Notes under the pieces: generated by a model
What the model was told of the DNA's origin: nothing
Databases searched by the model: none
What the model saw: the letters and a program-made list of their open reading frames with translations, nothing else
Assembly (NCBI GenBank): GCA_013141125.1
Contig: JABFRO010000003.1
Coordinates: 110,458-174,457, forward strand
Length of the DNA: 64,000 bases
From: Methylophilaceae bacterium
GTDB lineage: Bacteria > Pseudomonadota > Gammaproteobacteria > Burkholderiales > Methylophilaceae
Direction: 5' to 3'
Shown here: piece by piece, positions 27,933 through 36,458 of the stretch
Layout: every line of letters begins with the position of its first letter
Position numbering within the stretch: position 1 is the stretch's first letter
Made by a program: the position numbers and the translations under genes

Positions 27933-28038
27933 TGGTGTGGTTTCTAAAAAAATCATAAATAATATAAGGCCGTCCACTTCGTCGCTAGAGGAAATGAACA
28001 TGTTCCCGTTGAGTGATTAAGCTTAAAGTCTGCCCCAC

Positions 28039-28740
28039 TCACTCCAACCTCCCACAATGTTTCGCCTTAATTAGCCACGCAAAGAAATACTTCTCAACGT
28101 GGGTGTTTAACATCGGCACTAAAAGTCTCTTTTCCAGCAACCTTGATATTTTGGTATGGTTCATTTTCGCAATCCCTGAATACGTCCTCATGGAATACTC
28201 ATCTTCGCCACGCCATACGAGCGCCACACCATTATTTTTAAGTTGAACCAACTCAGACTGTACCAAAGCACTTTCACCTTCATAATCGGTAATTTCAACA
28301 GGCGTCACTTCAATTTCATTGGCTAAAACCGATTTGCTTTGAATGACTGATGATGCAGACTTGCCACTATCCACCGCTACATTTACCTCAGCTAGGGCGG
28401 ATGACAACTCATCCACTTTTAGAGTAGTTTCAATTTTCTGCGATTTTTGTTTTCGTTCAATTTCCCGACCCACCGCCGACATCTCATTTCTGATATGCAC
28501 CAATGAAATGGCATTGCCATTTTTTTGAACGATATTATTTTGTGTCAATAATTCCTGAATCAGTTTTGCATAAGTAAGATGTTCATCTTGGAATGACCGA
28601 CTATACATATTGGCATGCATGCGAATTTTATTGAAGCCATCATAATGCTTGCGAAAAATAGACCTTAAATCCATCTCGGCAATATCTCTTACTTTCACCC
28701 TGCTGTTCAGCATTGCTTCAATCTGCTCATCGATATTCAT
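28039..28740 (-). CDS. Hypothetical protein beside oriT region, 233 aa
   Basis: Not recognised. From the ATG at 28740 (MNIDEQIEAMLNSRVKVRDI); a GTG three codons earlier is possible. Helical N-terminal half with 'ALISVHIRNEM'-like charged helices ('SLVHIRNEMSAVGREIERKQ'), a low-complexity middle, and a C-terminal part with 'GVALVWRGEDEYSMRTYSGIA'. It diverges from the relaxase operon across the putative oriT, the place where accessory relaxosome or stability proteins are often coded. Confidence 0.55.
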   Translation of the reverse strand: MNIDEQIEAMLNSRVKVRDIAEMDLRSIFRKHYDGFNKIRMHANMYSRSFQDEHLTYAKLIQELLTQNNIVQKNGNAISLVHIRNEMSAVGREIERKQKSQKIETTLKVDELSSALAEVNVAVDSGKSASSVIQSKSVLANEIEVTPVEITDYEGESALVQSELVQLKNNGVALVWRGEDEYSMRTYSGIAKMNHTKISRLLEKRLLVPMLNTHVEKYFFAWLIKAKHCGRLE

Positions 28741-28749
28741 TGCACGCAC

Positions 28750-29145
28750 TCCCTATATCCAACACCCAATATAGTAAAAATAAAGACGAATGCAAGCTCC
28801 AAATGTGCGACTTTATTACCAGCTTTATTGCAACTATGTCACAGATAACATACAGACTTCACACAACCCTATAACAACCATATTACCCATACTCACAAAT
28901 ATATTACGCACCATGACAAGTTTGTTACGCACTGTTGATTGTGTATTGCACCTGTATTACGCCACAGCCAAATCTCACAAAACCTAATCTATAAGAACTA
29001 ATCGACACTGTGGTGTCTTTGAGGCATTCGTTCTTTCCTAGAAAGTTTAGGTTTAATAAATTCAAGCTGGTGGCCTTGATTGTTGGAAATTAGCTGTTAT
29101 AACTGATGTGACGAAATGCGTGATGGTTCACGCAGTGGAGCAGAA
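28750..29145. other. Candidate oriT / divergent promoter region
   Basis: A 400-bp gene-free segment between diverging genes, directly upstream of the relaxase operon. It holds direct repeats of TTACGCAC/TTACGCCAC (about 28907-28965) and several inverted repeats: GACAC/GTGTC near 29004-29017, CCTAGAAAGTTTAGG near 29038-29052, and GCGTGA/TCACGC at about 29118-29134. This mixture of iterons and hairpins next to mob genes is what MOBF oriT regions look like; the nic site cannot be picked by eye. Confidence 0.55.
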
Positions 29146-29481
29146 ATGACCAGCCTTAAAACCTTTAAATTAAGCAGAGAGTATGAAATTCCCGCTAAAA
29201 AATTAAGCATGAATATGAACCAGTATGTGGCCTACTTAATCCATCTGGTAGAAAGCAAACGCACCCGACTACAGGAAGTTGATAGTGAACGATTAGCTAA
29301 ACTGGAAGGCACTGTTCAGTCTATGGTGCAATCCATGGTGAATACCAATATCTCTCACCGCGCACGTGAGCTGGTTCAAGAAAAGCAACTCAATGAGCTA
29401 ATTCAGGTGAATGAGAGTTTATTGAAACGACTGGACGCACAATCCACGCTATTGCAAACAGTGTTCGGGGAGTTGATGTAA
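29146..29481 (+). CDS. Small relaxosome accessory protein (TrwA-like position)
   Basis: About 111 residues from the ATG at 29146 (MTSLKTFKLSREYEIPAKKL); a longer start at 29116 falls in an inverted repeat. The N-terminus resembles a ribbon-helix-helix strand and helix; the remainder is a long helix ('LVQEKQLNELIQVNESLLKRL') fit for oligomerisation. Its stop overlaps the relaxase start by 1 bp. By place it matches TrwA-type oriT-binding proteins of MOBF systems; sequence similarity itself is not clear to me. Confidence 0.6.
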   Translation: MTSLKTFKLSREYEIPAKKLSMNMNQYVAYLIHLVESKRTRLQEVDSERLAKLEGTVQSMVQSMVNTNISHRARELVQEKQLNELIQVNESLLKRLDAQSTLLQTVFGELM

Positions 29482-32400
29482 TGATAGGCATTAAAAATGT
29501 GGTGGTGCAATCAGGATACTCCTACCAGAATTACTTGAAAAAACAGCTTGAAGGTGTATTCCAAAACTTGGAGGTGAGGCACGATTACCATGCCAAAGAT
29601 TTAACCAACCCAACTCAATCGCTGGCACAAACGCAGGCAGAAGCCCAAGCCAATTTACTCACACTTTACACCAGAGCAGGTGGTTCACTATTTGATAGCT
29701 GGGGATTATCAGGTCATTTAAACCAAGACAAAATTGCCACCATTGCCAATCTGCAAATGGGTAAAGACCCAAGAACCAACGCTCATATCAAAATCAAAGC
29801 CCATACCATTCAGGCCATTACTGATATTGATGGAATAGAGGTTAAATTAAGCAAGCAAGACATTCAGCGTGGCTATTACACCGATGCTGAAAACAACAAC
29901 ATGCCATTCAATGCCACCGATGTTAAAACCATCACAGGTTTCAAGAAGAAAACAGACATTGAGTTTATCTTCACCCAAGACGCCACAATCAGCTACGCCA
30001 TACCACTGATGAATGCCCAGGATAGAGCGGATGCTGAACAAATGCTCATGCAGACAGCGATTGACGTTCATGACCAAGTGATTAAGCAATATTTGAAAGA
30101 TTATCTAGGCAATGCCGGTGATACGGCTTATTACAGCTACTACCATAATGACAATCGCACACACCAACCTAGTAGCCACGTTCACCTGCTTGTGCCCAAT
30201 ATGGTGAGACTTTCTGATGGCACGATAAGAGCCATTGAAATTCCAGAAATGCGTCAGAAAGACTTTCATGCGATGATAGATTACCAATACAAATCCATGC
30301 TTGTTGAGAAATGGAATGCACGGTTTACAGGCTACCAGTTAGAGGCTTATGACCAAGACTTGGAAACCATCACTGCCAATTCCTATGCTGAAATCAAGGA
30401 TTGGCGCATCGCGTTTGACGAAGCTAGTCTGGAAAAAATCAGGCAAAATTCCAAAGCCAAAGAATTGATTGATACCAAAATCAGTGAGGAGAAAAAAGAC
30501 CTGTTCAACAAGGTTGAGCTAAAACGCATGGCGATCAATGATGAAGCTGGAAAATTAGGCTTACTCAATCAAACCAACCCAACAACAGAAAACACCCTCA
30601 CCACCCGATTAGAAAACCTAAATCGTGCTTATGAGAGGCAGCTTAAATTCTTATCCAGTGTGAAACACCGAGCCGATGTCTGGAGTGCCATTAAGCAACC
30701 CAAGAAGAATCAAGCCAAGCCACTTAAAGATTTGCAGTTATCCAGCGATGTGGCAACGATGGGTTTGCAGATGAAAGCACCGAGTGCTGTAGGTGTTGCA
30801 TTCAAGCCAAAATCCAATCAAGCCATATTGGACACCCTCACTAATACTTCACCTTTCTTTACTAGAAATGGTTTGATTATTGAGTTAGCTAAAACCCACG
30901 GTCATGGTGCCAAAGCACAAAAGTTAGCCGACAGATTGTTACGCACCCTCACAAAATCCAAAATAATTCTGCAAGCAGGCAGTAATGGCAATCAGCAATG
31001 CAATTACACCACCCACGCACTCATTATTATGGAAGAGCAGAATGTTTCACTTATGCGCGGATTATTCAATGCCAAACAAGATTTGCGTGTGAAAAATATT
31101 CAAACTGAAATCAACGCCATTGTGAATGAAACAGGCATCACCCCGAATGCCGAGCAACAGGATTTTATCAAAACGGTATTCAATGATAAAAAAGGGCAGA
31201 TTGTGATTGGCTTGCCTGGCACGGGTAAATCATTAGCCACTGGCTGGGCAACAAGAATTGCCAATCAACATGGATACAGAACTATTGGACTTGCTCCCAC
31301 TGGTAAAGTGGCTACCGCATTAGCCAATGAAACCGATTGCAACATCACTGCCACCATAGACAAGTTTAATCTTGACGTAGCCAATGGCAAAGTTCAACTC
31401 ACTGCCAATGACATTATCTTTTTAGATGAAGCCTCTATGGTTGGCACACGGAATATGCACCAATTATTGAATGCTGCACACCAAGCAAATGCCAAAGTGG
31501 TATTAGTCGGTGACCCCAATCAGATTCAATCGGTGAGCACAGGTAATACCTTGGCTGAGTTTCTAAATGACGCTGAGATTAAGCCTCAGGTGAATTACTT
31601 GCTTGAAATTCGCAGACAGAAAAATGCAGTGGCATTACAAGTGGCAGAAACCACCGCACTCAAAGCCGTATATCAATCAGATGCGATGAAACAGGTGAAA
31701 GCTGATGGCGCACATGTGATGAAAGCCCTTGAGTTGTTGGAAACCAGTGGCAATATCAATAATCAGCATATCACCACCACCGACACCATTTCAGCTATCA
31801 GTGAAGCTTATTTGACTGATATAAATTTATTTAAGGACAAGTTGCTACTCACCTCCACCAATAAATCCATCGACAGAATCAATGGCATTATTCAGGACAA
31901 GAGGATTGAATCGGGCGAGTTGTCTGGCGATTGCTATGAAAACAGAAAAGGTCGCTTCTTTGTAGGCGATAGAATTGTCATGGAAAAAACCAACAAAGAT
32001 GACTATAAAAATGGCGACTTTGGCACCGTTATTGGCATAAGTAATGGGCAGCTCACCATTCAGTTTGATAGCGATAAAATTAAGATAATCAGAAACCCAC
32101 AGATGATGCGATTAGCCTACGCCATCACTTTTGAGAAATCACAGGGCATGACAGTAAATCAGACTTATATCTACGGTGAGAATGCCTTCAACAATAATCA
32201 AGAGTTGTTTAACGTGGGCATGACCAGAGCAAGGTTCAACACCAGCCTCTACACCACCCAATCCGAACACCATGAAGTGGTGGCAAGTTTCAAACGAGAA
32301 TCCAACCGAGTGTCATTGATTGCTTTAGGTAAAACGCTGAAAGCAAAAGTGGCACAACCCAATTTGAATCAGGTGATGATGGCTCGCGCTGAAGAGGTGG

Positions 32401-32648
32401 TAAATCACACACTATCCAGCATAGAGCGATTGAAACTGGGAGGGCTTGGTAAGTTATCAAGCAATCCGATAGTAATGAAGCTGAAAGCGATGGTGCAAGG
32501 TAAGCTGAATTCAGTGGTAAAAGCCCATGAAATTATTCAGCCGATAATTGAGCCTGTATTAATTGAGGCGAGTGTTAAGCCACGTAAATCTGCACGAAAA
32601 GCTAAGGTTGCTGGGAAATTGAAGGGTTCTGGGGCTTTGCTTAGGTGA
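29481..32648 (+). CDS. MobF-type conjugative relaxase with RecD-like helicase (TraI/TrwC-like)
   Basis: 1055 residues. The N-terminal half is a TrwC-type relaxase: tyrosines in 'SGYSYQNYLKKQ' near the N-terminus, a strand 'KKTDIEFIFTQDATISYAIP', and the metal-binding histidines in 'THQPSSHVHLLVPN' near 226-235. The C-terminal half is an SF1 helicase with Walker A 'GLPGTGKSLATGWA' near 576, Walker B 'IIFLDEASMVG' near 647 and motif VI-like 'NVGMTRARFNTSLYTT'. It would nick oriT, stay bound to the strand and unwind it. The lysine-rich C-terminal tail ('KPRKSARKAKVAGKLKG') is partly duplicated downstream. Confidence 0.88.
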   Translation: MIGIKNVVVQSGYSYQNYLKKQLEGVFQNLEVRHDYHAKDLTNPTQSLAQTQAEAQANLLTLYTRAGGSLFDSWGLSGHLNQDKIATIANLQMGKDPRTNAHIKIKAHTIQAITDIDGIEVKLSKQDIQRGYYTDAENNNMPFNATDVKTITGFKKKTDIEFIFTQDATISYAIPLMNAQDRADAEQMLMQTAIDVHDQVIKQYLKDYLGNAGDTAYYSYYHNDNRTHQPSSHVHLLVPNMVRLSDGTIRAIEIPEMRQKDFHAMIDYQYKSMLVEKWNARFTGYQLEAYDQDLETITANSYAEIKDWRIAFDEASLEKIRQNSKAKELIDTKISEEKKDLFNKVELKRMAINDEAGKLGLLNQTNPTTENTLTTRLENLNRAYERQLKFLSSVKHRADVWSAIKQPKKNQAKPLKDLQLSSDVATMGLQMKAPSAVGVAFKPKSNQAILDTLTNTSPFFTRNGLIIELAKTHGHGAKAQKLADRLLRTLTKSKIILQAGSNGNQQCNYTTHALIIMEEQNVSLMRGLFNAKQDLRVKNIQTEINAIVNETGITPNAEQQDFIKTVFNDKKGQIVIGLPGTGKSLATGWATRIANQHGYRTIGLAPTGKVATALANETDCNITATIDKFNLDVANGKVQLTANDIIFLDEASMVGTRNMHQLLNAAHQANAKVVLVGDPNQIQSVSTGNTLAEFLNDAEIKPQVNYLLEIRRQKNAVALQVAETTALKAVYQSDAMKQVKADGAHVMKALELLETSGNINNQHITTTDTISAISEAYLTDINLFKDKLLLTSTNKSIDRINGIIQDKRIESGELSGDCYENRKGRFFVGDRIVMEKTNKDDYKNGDFGTVIGISNGQLTIQFDSDKIKIIRNPQMMRLAYAITFEKSQGMTVNQTYIYGENAFNNNQELFNVGMTRARFNTSLYTTQSEHHEVVASFKRESNRVSLIALGKTLKAKVAQPNLNQVMMARAEEVVNHTLSSIERLKLGGLGKLSSNPIVMKLKAMVQGKLNSVVKAHEIIQPIIEPVLIEASVKPRKSARKAKVAGKLKGSGALLR

Positions 32649-32659
32649 ATGTAGTCAAA

Positions 32660-32926
32660 GGTTCTACGCAGCACGAAAAATACCGTAGAACCGCCAAAGC
32701 CAATGTTGATAAGCCTTACAGAGTATTTTTATGGTTCTACGCAGAATGTTGAAACTTATTCTAAATAGTACTATTAGCTAGTAATCCTTACTTATACCTA
32801 CCTTTATATATTTTTAATATTATTGAGTAGAACCGTAGAACCTTAATGAAAGGCTTGAATTTACAGGGCTTAACGACCCTACGCACTCAATTTTTACCCG
32901 TAGGATTGCGTAGAACGATTGACCAG
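32660..32926. repeat. Large GGTTCTACG repeat, copy 2
   Basis: Begins 12 bp after the relaxase stop. Very similar to copy 1 (17289) and copy 3 (35344) over the full ~267 bp, including all GGTTCTACGC and CGTAGAAC words, the AT-rich core and the TTGAAA-17-TATTAG promoter-like pair. It forms the left border of the defence cassette. Confidence 0.85.
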
Positions 32927-32949
32927 ACACAAGCGCGAGCAACAACGTT

Positions 32950-33038
32950 AAATCAGTGGTGAAAATTAAACCATGCAAACCAGTGAGGAAATGTAAGATT
33001 GTTGGGAAGTTGAAGGGGTAGGAGGTTTTGTTGAGATA
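32950..33038 (+). pseudogene. Decayed second copy of the relaxase 3' end
   Basis: Just after repeat copy 2 the frame 'VKIKPCKPVRKCKIVGKLKG' ends at a stop at 33019-33021. It matches the relaxase C-terminus 'VKPRKSARKAKVAGKLKG', and the DNA match continues past that stop (TAGGAGGTTTTGTTGAG versus TCTGGGGCTTTGCTTAG). This is a remnant of a related relaxase gene end, so copy 2 lies between two relaxase tails. Confidence 0.75.
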
Positions 33039-33160
33039 AAACGGTAGGCTGCGTTTCATATGACATATAAATTGATAAGAACACTAAATATGCACTTGAA
33101 GTTATACAAACAGCCCACATATTGTATTTAGGGTAATTTCACCCGTCTATAGGAACTAAT

Positions 33161-33382
33161 ATGGCACACCAGCATGTTGTACAACGAGACGATGGAACAT
33201 GGGCTGTTAGAGGTGAAGGTAATGGACGTGATACTTCACGCCACGATACACAGAACCAAGCTCAGGAACGAGCCAAGGAAATTGCGATAAATCAGCGTGG
33301 CGATGTTATTACGCATGGGCGTGACGGTAAAATCCGAGCGCGAGACAGTTATGGTAATGACCCTTTTCCTCCGCGTGGATAG
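33161..33382 (+). CDS. DUF2188 family protein
   Basis: 73 residues, a near-complete match by eye to the DUF2188 pattern: 'HVVQRDDGTWAVRGEGNGR', then 'TQNQAQERAKEIA', 'GDVITHGRDGKIRARDSYGNDPFPP'. Small beta-alpha-beta protein of unknown function found on mobile elements and near defence genes. It is 70 bp before the CD-NTase gene in the same direction and may be part of the cassette. Confidence 0.85.
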   Translation: MAHQHVVQRDDGTWAVRGEGNGRDTSRHDTQNQAQERAKEIAINQRGDVITHGRDGKIRARDSYGNDPFPPRG

Positions 33383-33454
33383 TGTTCGATGTAAATGTAT
33401 TTATAGCCCCGTGTTACATAAATAGGGAATAATAACAAACTAGAGTCTAACTTC

Positions 33455-34444
33455 ATGACAACTACTGTTGATGCAGCTTTTAATCAATTCAATAAAGATA
33501 TAGTTAATCTTGATTCAAACAGAACTAAAACTGCTCGTTCCAGCAGAGATTGGCTTATAAGTCAGCTTGAAAAATTACCTGACACGGGTGATTGCTTTCC
33601 AAATCTTTATGATGGGATGCATATTAAATTCGGCTCATTTGCTAGAAATACAAAAATTAGACCGTTAGATGACATTGATCTAATACTGACATTTTCGGCA
33701 GATGGCGCTACATATACCACTTATAAGTATGGGGAACAGTACACGCTGAGCGTACCTAATACAAATATAAATTTGTGGGCATTAACGAATGATGACGGTA
33801 CTTTAAATTCAATAAAGATGGTCAATAAGTTAGTAAATTCACTAGGGAAAATTAGTCATTACTCAAAGGCATCAATACACAGAAGGCAAGAGGCCGCTAC
33901 TTTGCAATTAACATCCTATGAGTGGAATTTTGATATAGTTCCCGCCTTTTATACGGATACTGGCTATTATCTTATTCCCGATGGAAACGGTGACTGGAAA
34001 GCTACAGACCCTCGAATTGATCAAGAAAACACATCTTCAGTTAATCAGATGCATAGCGGTAAGATTTTACAAATTATCCGCACGCTAAAATATTGGCAAA
34101 AACGGAAAACCATGCCAACTATGTCATCTTATCTATTTGAGGTCATAATTCTTGACTATTTTTCGAAGAAACAAGAAGTTTCTAATTTCATTGACCTTGA
34201 ATTGAGAGATTTTTGGGGGCATTTGAATATAGCAATATATTCATCCTTTCAAGATCCTAAAGGATTTTCAGGGGAATTAAACAATCTTAGTTTTGATGAA
34301 AAAAGTAAAATATCTACTAAAGCGAGTGAAGATAGTATAAAAGCAAGCGAAGCTATTAGATTAGAAACTCAAGTTAAAGATCAAGAAAAAGCAATTAAAA
34401 AATGGGCAGAAATATTTGGAGGAGATTTTCCCAGTTATGGCTAA
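33455..34444 (+). CDS. CD-NTase (CBASS cyclic oligonucleotide synthase)
   Basis: 329-residue nucleotidyltransferase of the OAS/cGAS-like class. The catalytic signature is 'KFGSFARNTKIRPLDDIDLIL': GS near residue 59 and the two metal-binding Asp in 'DDIDL' near 72-75; the third Asp is in 'WNFDIVPAF' near 160. An OAS1-C-like helical region follows ('HSGKILQIIRTLKYWQKRK'). In CBASS such enzymes sense phage infection and make a cyclic nucleotide that triggers the effector. The next gene overlaps it by 8 bp and encodes a membrane protein, a usual minimal (type I) layout. Confidence 0.88.
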   Translation: MTTTVDAAFNQFNKDIVNLDSNRTKTARSSRDWLISQLEKLPDTGDCFPNLYDGMHIKFGSFARNTKIRPLDDIDLILTFSADGATYTTYKYGEQYTLSVPNTNINLWALTNDDGTLNSIKMVNKLVNSLGKISHYSKASIHRRQEAATLQLTSYEWNFDIVPAFYTDTGYYLIPDGNGDWKATDPRIDQENTSSVNQMHSGKILQIIRTLKYWQKRKTMPTMSSYLFEVIILDYFSKKQEVSNFIDLELRDFWGHLNIAIYSSFQDPKGFSGELNNLSFDEKSKISTKASEDSIKASEAIRLETQVKDQEKAIKKWAEIFGGDFPSYG

Positions 34445-35216
34445 CACACCTATTAAAAGTGATCCTATAAAAAAAGTTTATTACGACCCAATTGAACTGT
34501 CAGACAAGTTTCTAGGGATTTTATTTTGGATTTCGGCTGTTTTGTCATTTTTTATTGCATTTATAGATATTCCATCAAACCCTAAAATTTATAGCTATAT
34601 TCAAATTGCATTCTTCATATTTGTTTTATTAACGTTTGCATTAGACATTTTTAATCGACTATATTTAAAACCTAGAGCAGATGATATGCGCATGAAAGAT
34701 TTTCTATCTCACGCATATGGCATACCACTTAATCATAGCCAAACATATAATTATTACAACAATAACGAAACCATTCCAATTAGAAAAATAGCCGCTCAAC
34801 TTCTAGAAAACTCTATGCATAGTAAATCTACTGCGTTAGAAATGGCAAAAAAAACACGACTCATAACTGTTGTTTATATAGCAATATTTTTTATCATTTG
34901 TATAAATAGAACCACAGCATTCGAGATTATATCAATTGCAGCTCAAATAATATTTGGGGAACATATACTTTCATCTTTAATAAGAACTGAATGGACACGA
35001 ATACGGCACGAGCGAGTATATGAAGATATTTATAATTTATTTCAGTTCAATCCTGCAAAAGAGCAATTTGAAATAAAAACACTGGAAGGTTTAACTAAAT
35101 ATGAAACCACCAAAGCAAATGGAGGAGTTTTACTTTCATCAAAAGTTTTTGATTCAAATAACACCAGTGTTTCAGATGATTGGGATAAATTAAGATCTAA
35201 GCTGAATATTCTATAA
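34437..35216 (+). CDS. S-4TM-like membrane effector of CBASS
   Basis: 259 residues from the ATG at 34437, with an RBS GGAGGAG inside the upstream gene. Hydrophobic segments: about 25-43 ('LGILFWISAVLSFFIAFIDI'), 52-72 ('YIQIAFFIFVLLTFALDIF'), 140-156 ('ITVVYIAIFFIICIN') and 160-178. The arrangement of two pairs of helices with a soluble loop between and a soluble C-terminus fits the S-4TM pore-forming effectors described with CD-NTases. On activation it would damage the inner membrane and kill or arrest the infected cell. Ligand and family are inferred. Confidence 0.75.
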   Translation: MANTPIKSDPIKKVYYDPIELSDKFLGILFWISAVLSFFIAFIDIPSNPKIYSYIQIAFFIFVLLTFALDIFNRLYLKPRADDMRMKDFLSHAYGIPLNHSQTYNYYNNNETIPIRKIAAQLLENSMHSKSTALEMAKKTRLITVVYIAIFFIICINRTTAFEIISIAAQIIFGEHILSSLIRTEWTRIRHERVYEDIYNLFQFNPAKEQFEIKTLEGLTKYETTKANGGVLLSSKVFDSNNTSVSDDWDKLRSKLNIL

Positions 35217-35343
35217 CAAGCTAATACATACACGCATAACCTAGCTCTAAGTTTTACCTGCATTGGCGCATCACTAAATTTCAGGTGTTCTCACTCATTC
35301 ATTTCTACAAATTGCTTTCCCCAAAGCTGATGCTCAACACTAA

Positions 35344-35609
35344 GGTTCTACGCAGCACGAAAAACACCGTAGAACCGTCAAAGCCAATGTTTATAAGCCT
35401 TCCAGCGTAATTTTATGGTTCTACGCAGAATGTCAAAACTTATTCTAAAAAATACTATTAGCGAGTAACGGTTACTTATACCTACCTTTATATATTTTTA
35501 ATATTATTGAGTAGAACCGTAGAACCTTAATGAAAAGGCTTATGGTTGCTGGGCTTAACTGACCTACGCACTCAATTTTTACCCGTAGAATTGGGTAGAA
35601 CTGTTGACC
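35344..35609. repeat. Large GGTTCTACG repeat, copy 3
   Basis: Third copy, same orientation as the others. Slightly more diverged in its last 60 bp (TTGGGTAGAACTG for TTGCGTAGAACG). It lies 128 bp after the CBASS effector stop and forms the right border of the defence cassette. The gene to its right is convergent, so its promoter-like core has no obvious target here. Confidence 0.85.
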
Positions 35610-35656
35610 TAAGCTGGTGGATTGTCGCAATAATAGATGGCGAGGGCGAAGCGCCA

Positions 35657-36253
35657 CTAACCCCTTAGTTCAGGACTGTTGAGAACTTCATAGCCGAACT
35701 GACGAAGAAAGGTAAGATGGTGATTTGTAATATCCTCGGTTTCAGTTACCCCATTCCTGCTTCTGGATACAGTGCCAAAAGAGGCTTTTAGTGAGCGAGC
35801 TTTTTTGCTTGGAGAGCTGTCTACGTGAGCGCCTCCATATTCGTTGGCAGATTTTAGAACAACGTCTTTGCGTAAAAGAGTTATTCCCTCAAAGTGGTAA
35901 ACGGGCTCTTCCCACCAATCAGTTGCAGTTATGGTTCTCAGCACTTCACCTGCAGAGCGAGTAAATTCCAGCGTATTTCCAAATGTCTGAGGAATAAAAA
36001 ATCCTATGTCGACGCCATTCAATTGGCTCGGCTGTACCGATTTAGCTGTTGTGCTAAGCTTAGTAGTGCTTTTTTTATTCAGATGAGTGAGTAAAGATAC
36101 ACTTTCTTTTGTGTCATGAAGCAAAACTCGAAGTGAGACAGCGATTCGCAAAGCCTCTTCAATGTCACCGTTATCGTACGCGTCACACGAATTCTGGATG
36201 AACTTGAGATGGAATTTCAGCATCTGGTTAAAATCGACGAGAGGAATATGCAT
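35657..36253 (-). CDS. Hypothetical protein, about 198 aa
   Basis: Not recognised. From the ATG at 36253 (MHIPLVDFNQMLKFHLKFIQ). An upstream TTG at 36355 would add 34 residues but its frame runs through a terminator-like hairpin. The N-terminal part is helical with 'AYDNGDIEEALRIAVSLRVLLHD', a shape seen in HEPN-type or helical-bundle proteins; the C-terminal part ('VYHFEGITLLRKDVVLKSAN') is mixed. Convergent with the defence cassette. Function unknown. Confidence 0.5.
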   Translation of the reverse strand: MHIPLVDFNQMLKFHLKFIQNSCDAYDNGDIEEALRIAVSLRVLLHDTKESVSLLTHLNKKSTTKLSTTAKSVQPSQLNGVDIGFFIPQTFGNTLEFTRSAGEVLRTITATDWWEEPVYHFEGITLLRKDVVLKSANEYGGAHVDSSPSKKARSLKASFGTVSRSRNGVTETEDITNHHLTFLRQFGYEVLNSPELRG

Positions 36254-36277
36254 CGCTGTGTCCAATGAAATGAAAAA

Positions 36278-36294
36278 ACCGCTACAAGAGCGGT
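36278..36294 (-). terminator. Terminator-like hairpin in the leader of the 35657-36253 gene
   Basis: Stem ACCGCT/AGCGGT (36278-36283 with 36289-36294) followed, reading leftward, by six T. It sits 25 bp upstream of the start codon at 36253, with no leftward gene further upstream to terminate. It may be an attenuator. Read rightward it has a CTTTTC tail and could also act there. Confidence 0.55.
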
Positions 36295-36458
36295 CTTTTC
36301 GCCTTAGACGAAGAGCTAATTTAATAACTTCCGCTAAAGGTGAGTTGTGCCGCAATTGTAAGGCATAAGCAAGATTAAATCTTTATTTTCACCCAGCCAT
36401 TTACAAACGATTTTGATTTTTTATAGTGAACTTAACCCACTATGGAGAATTGAACGTC

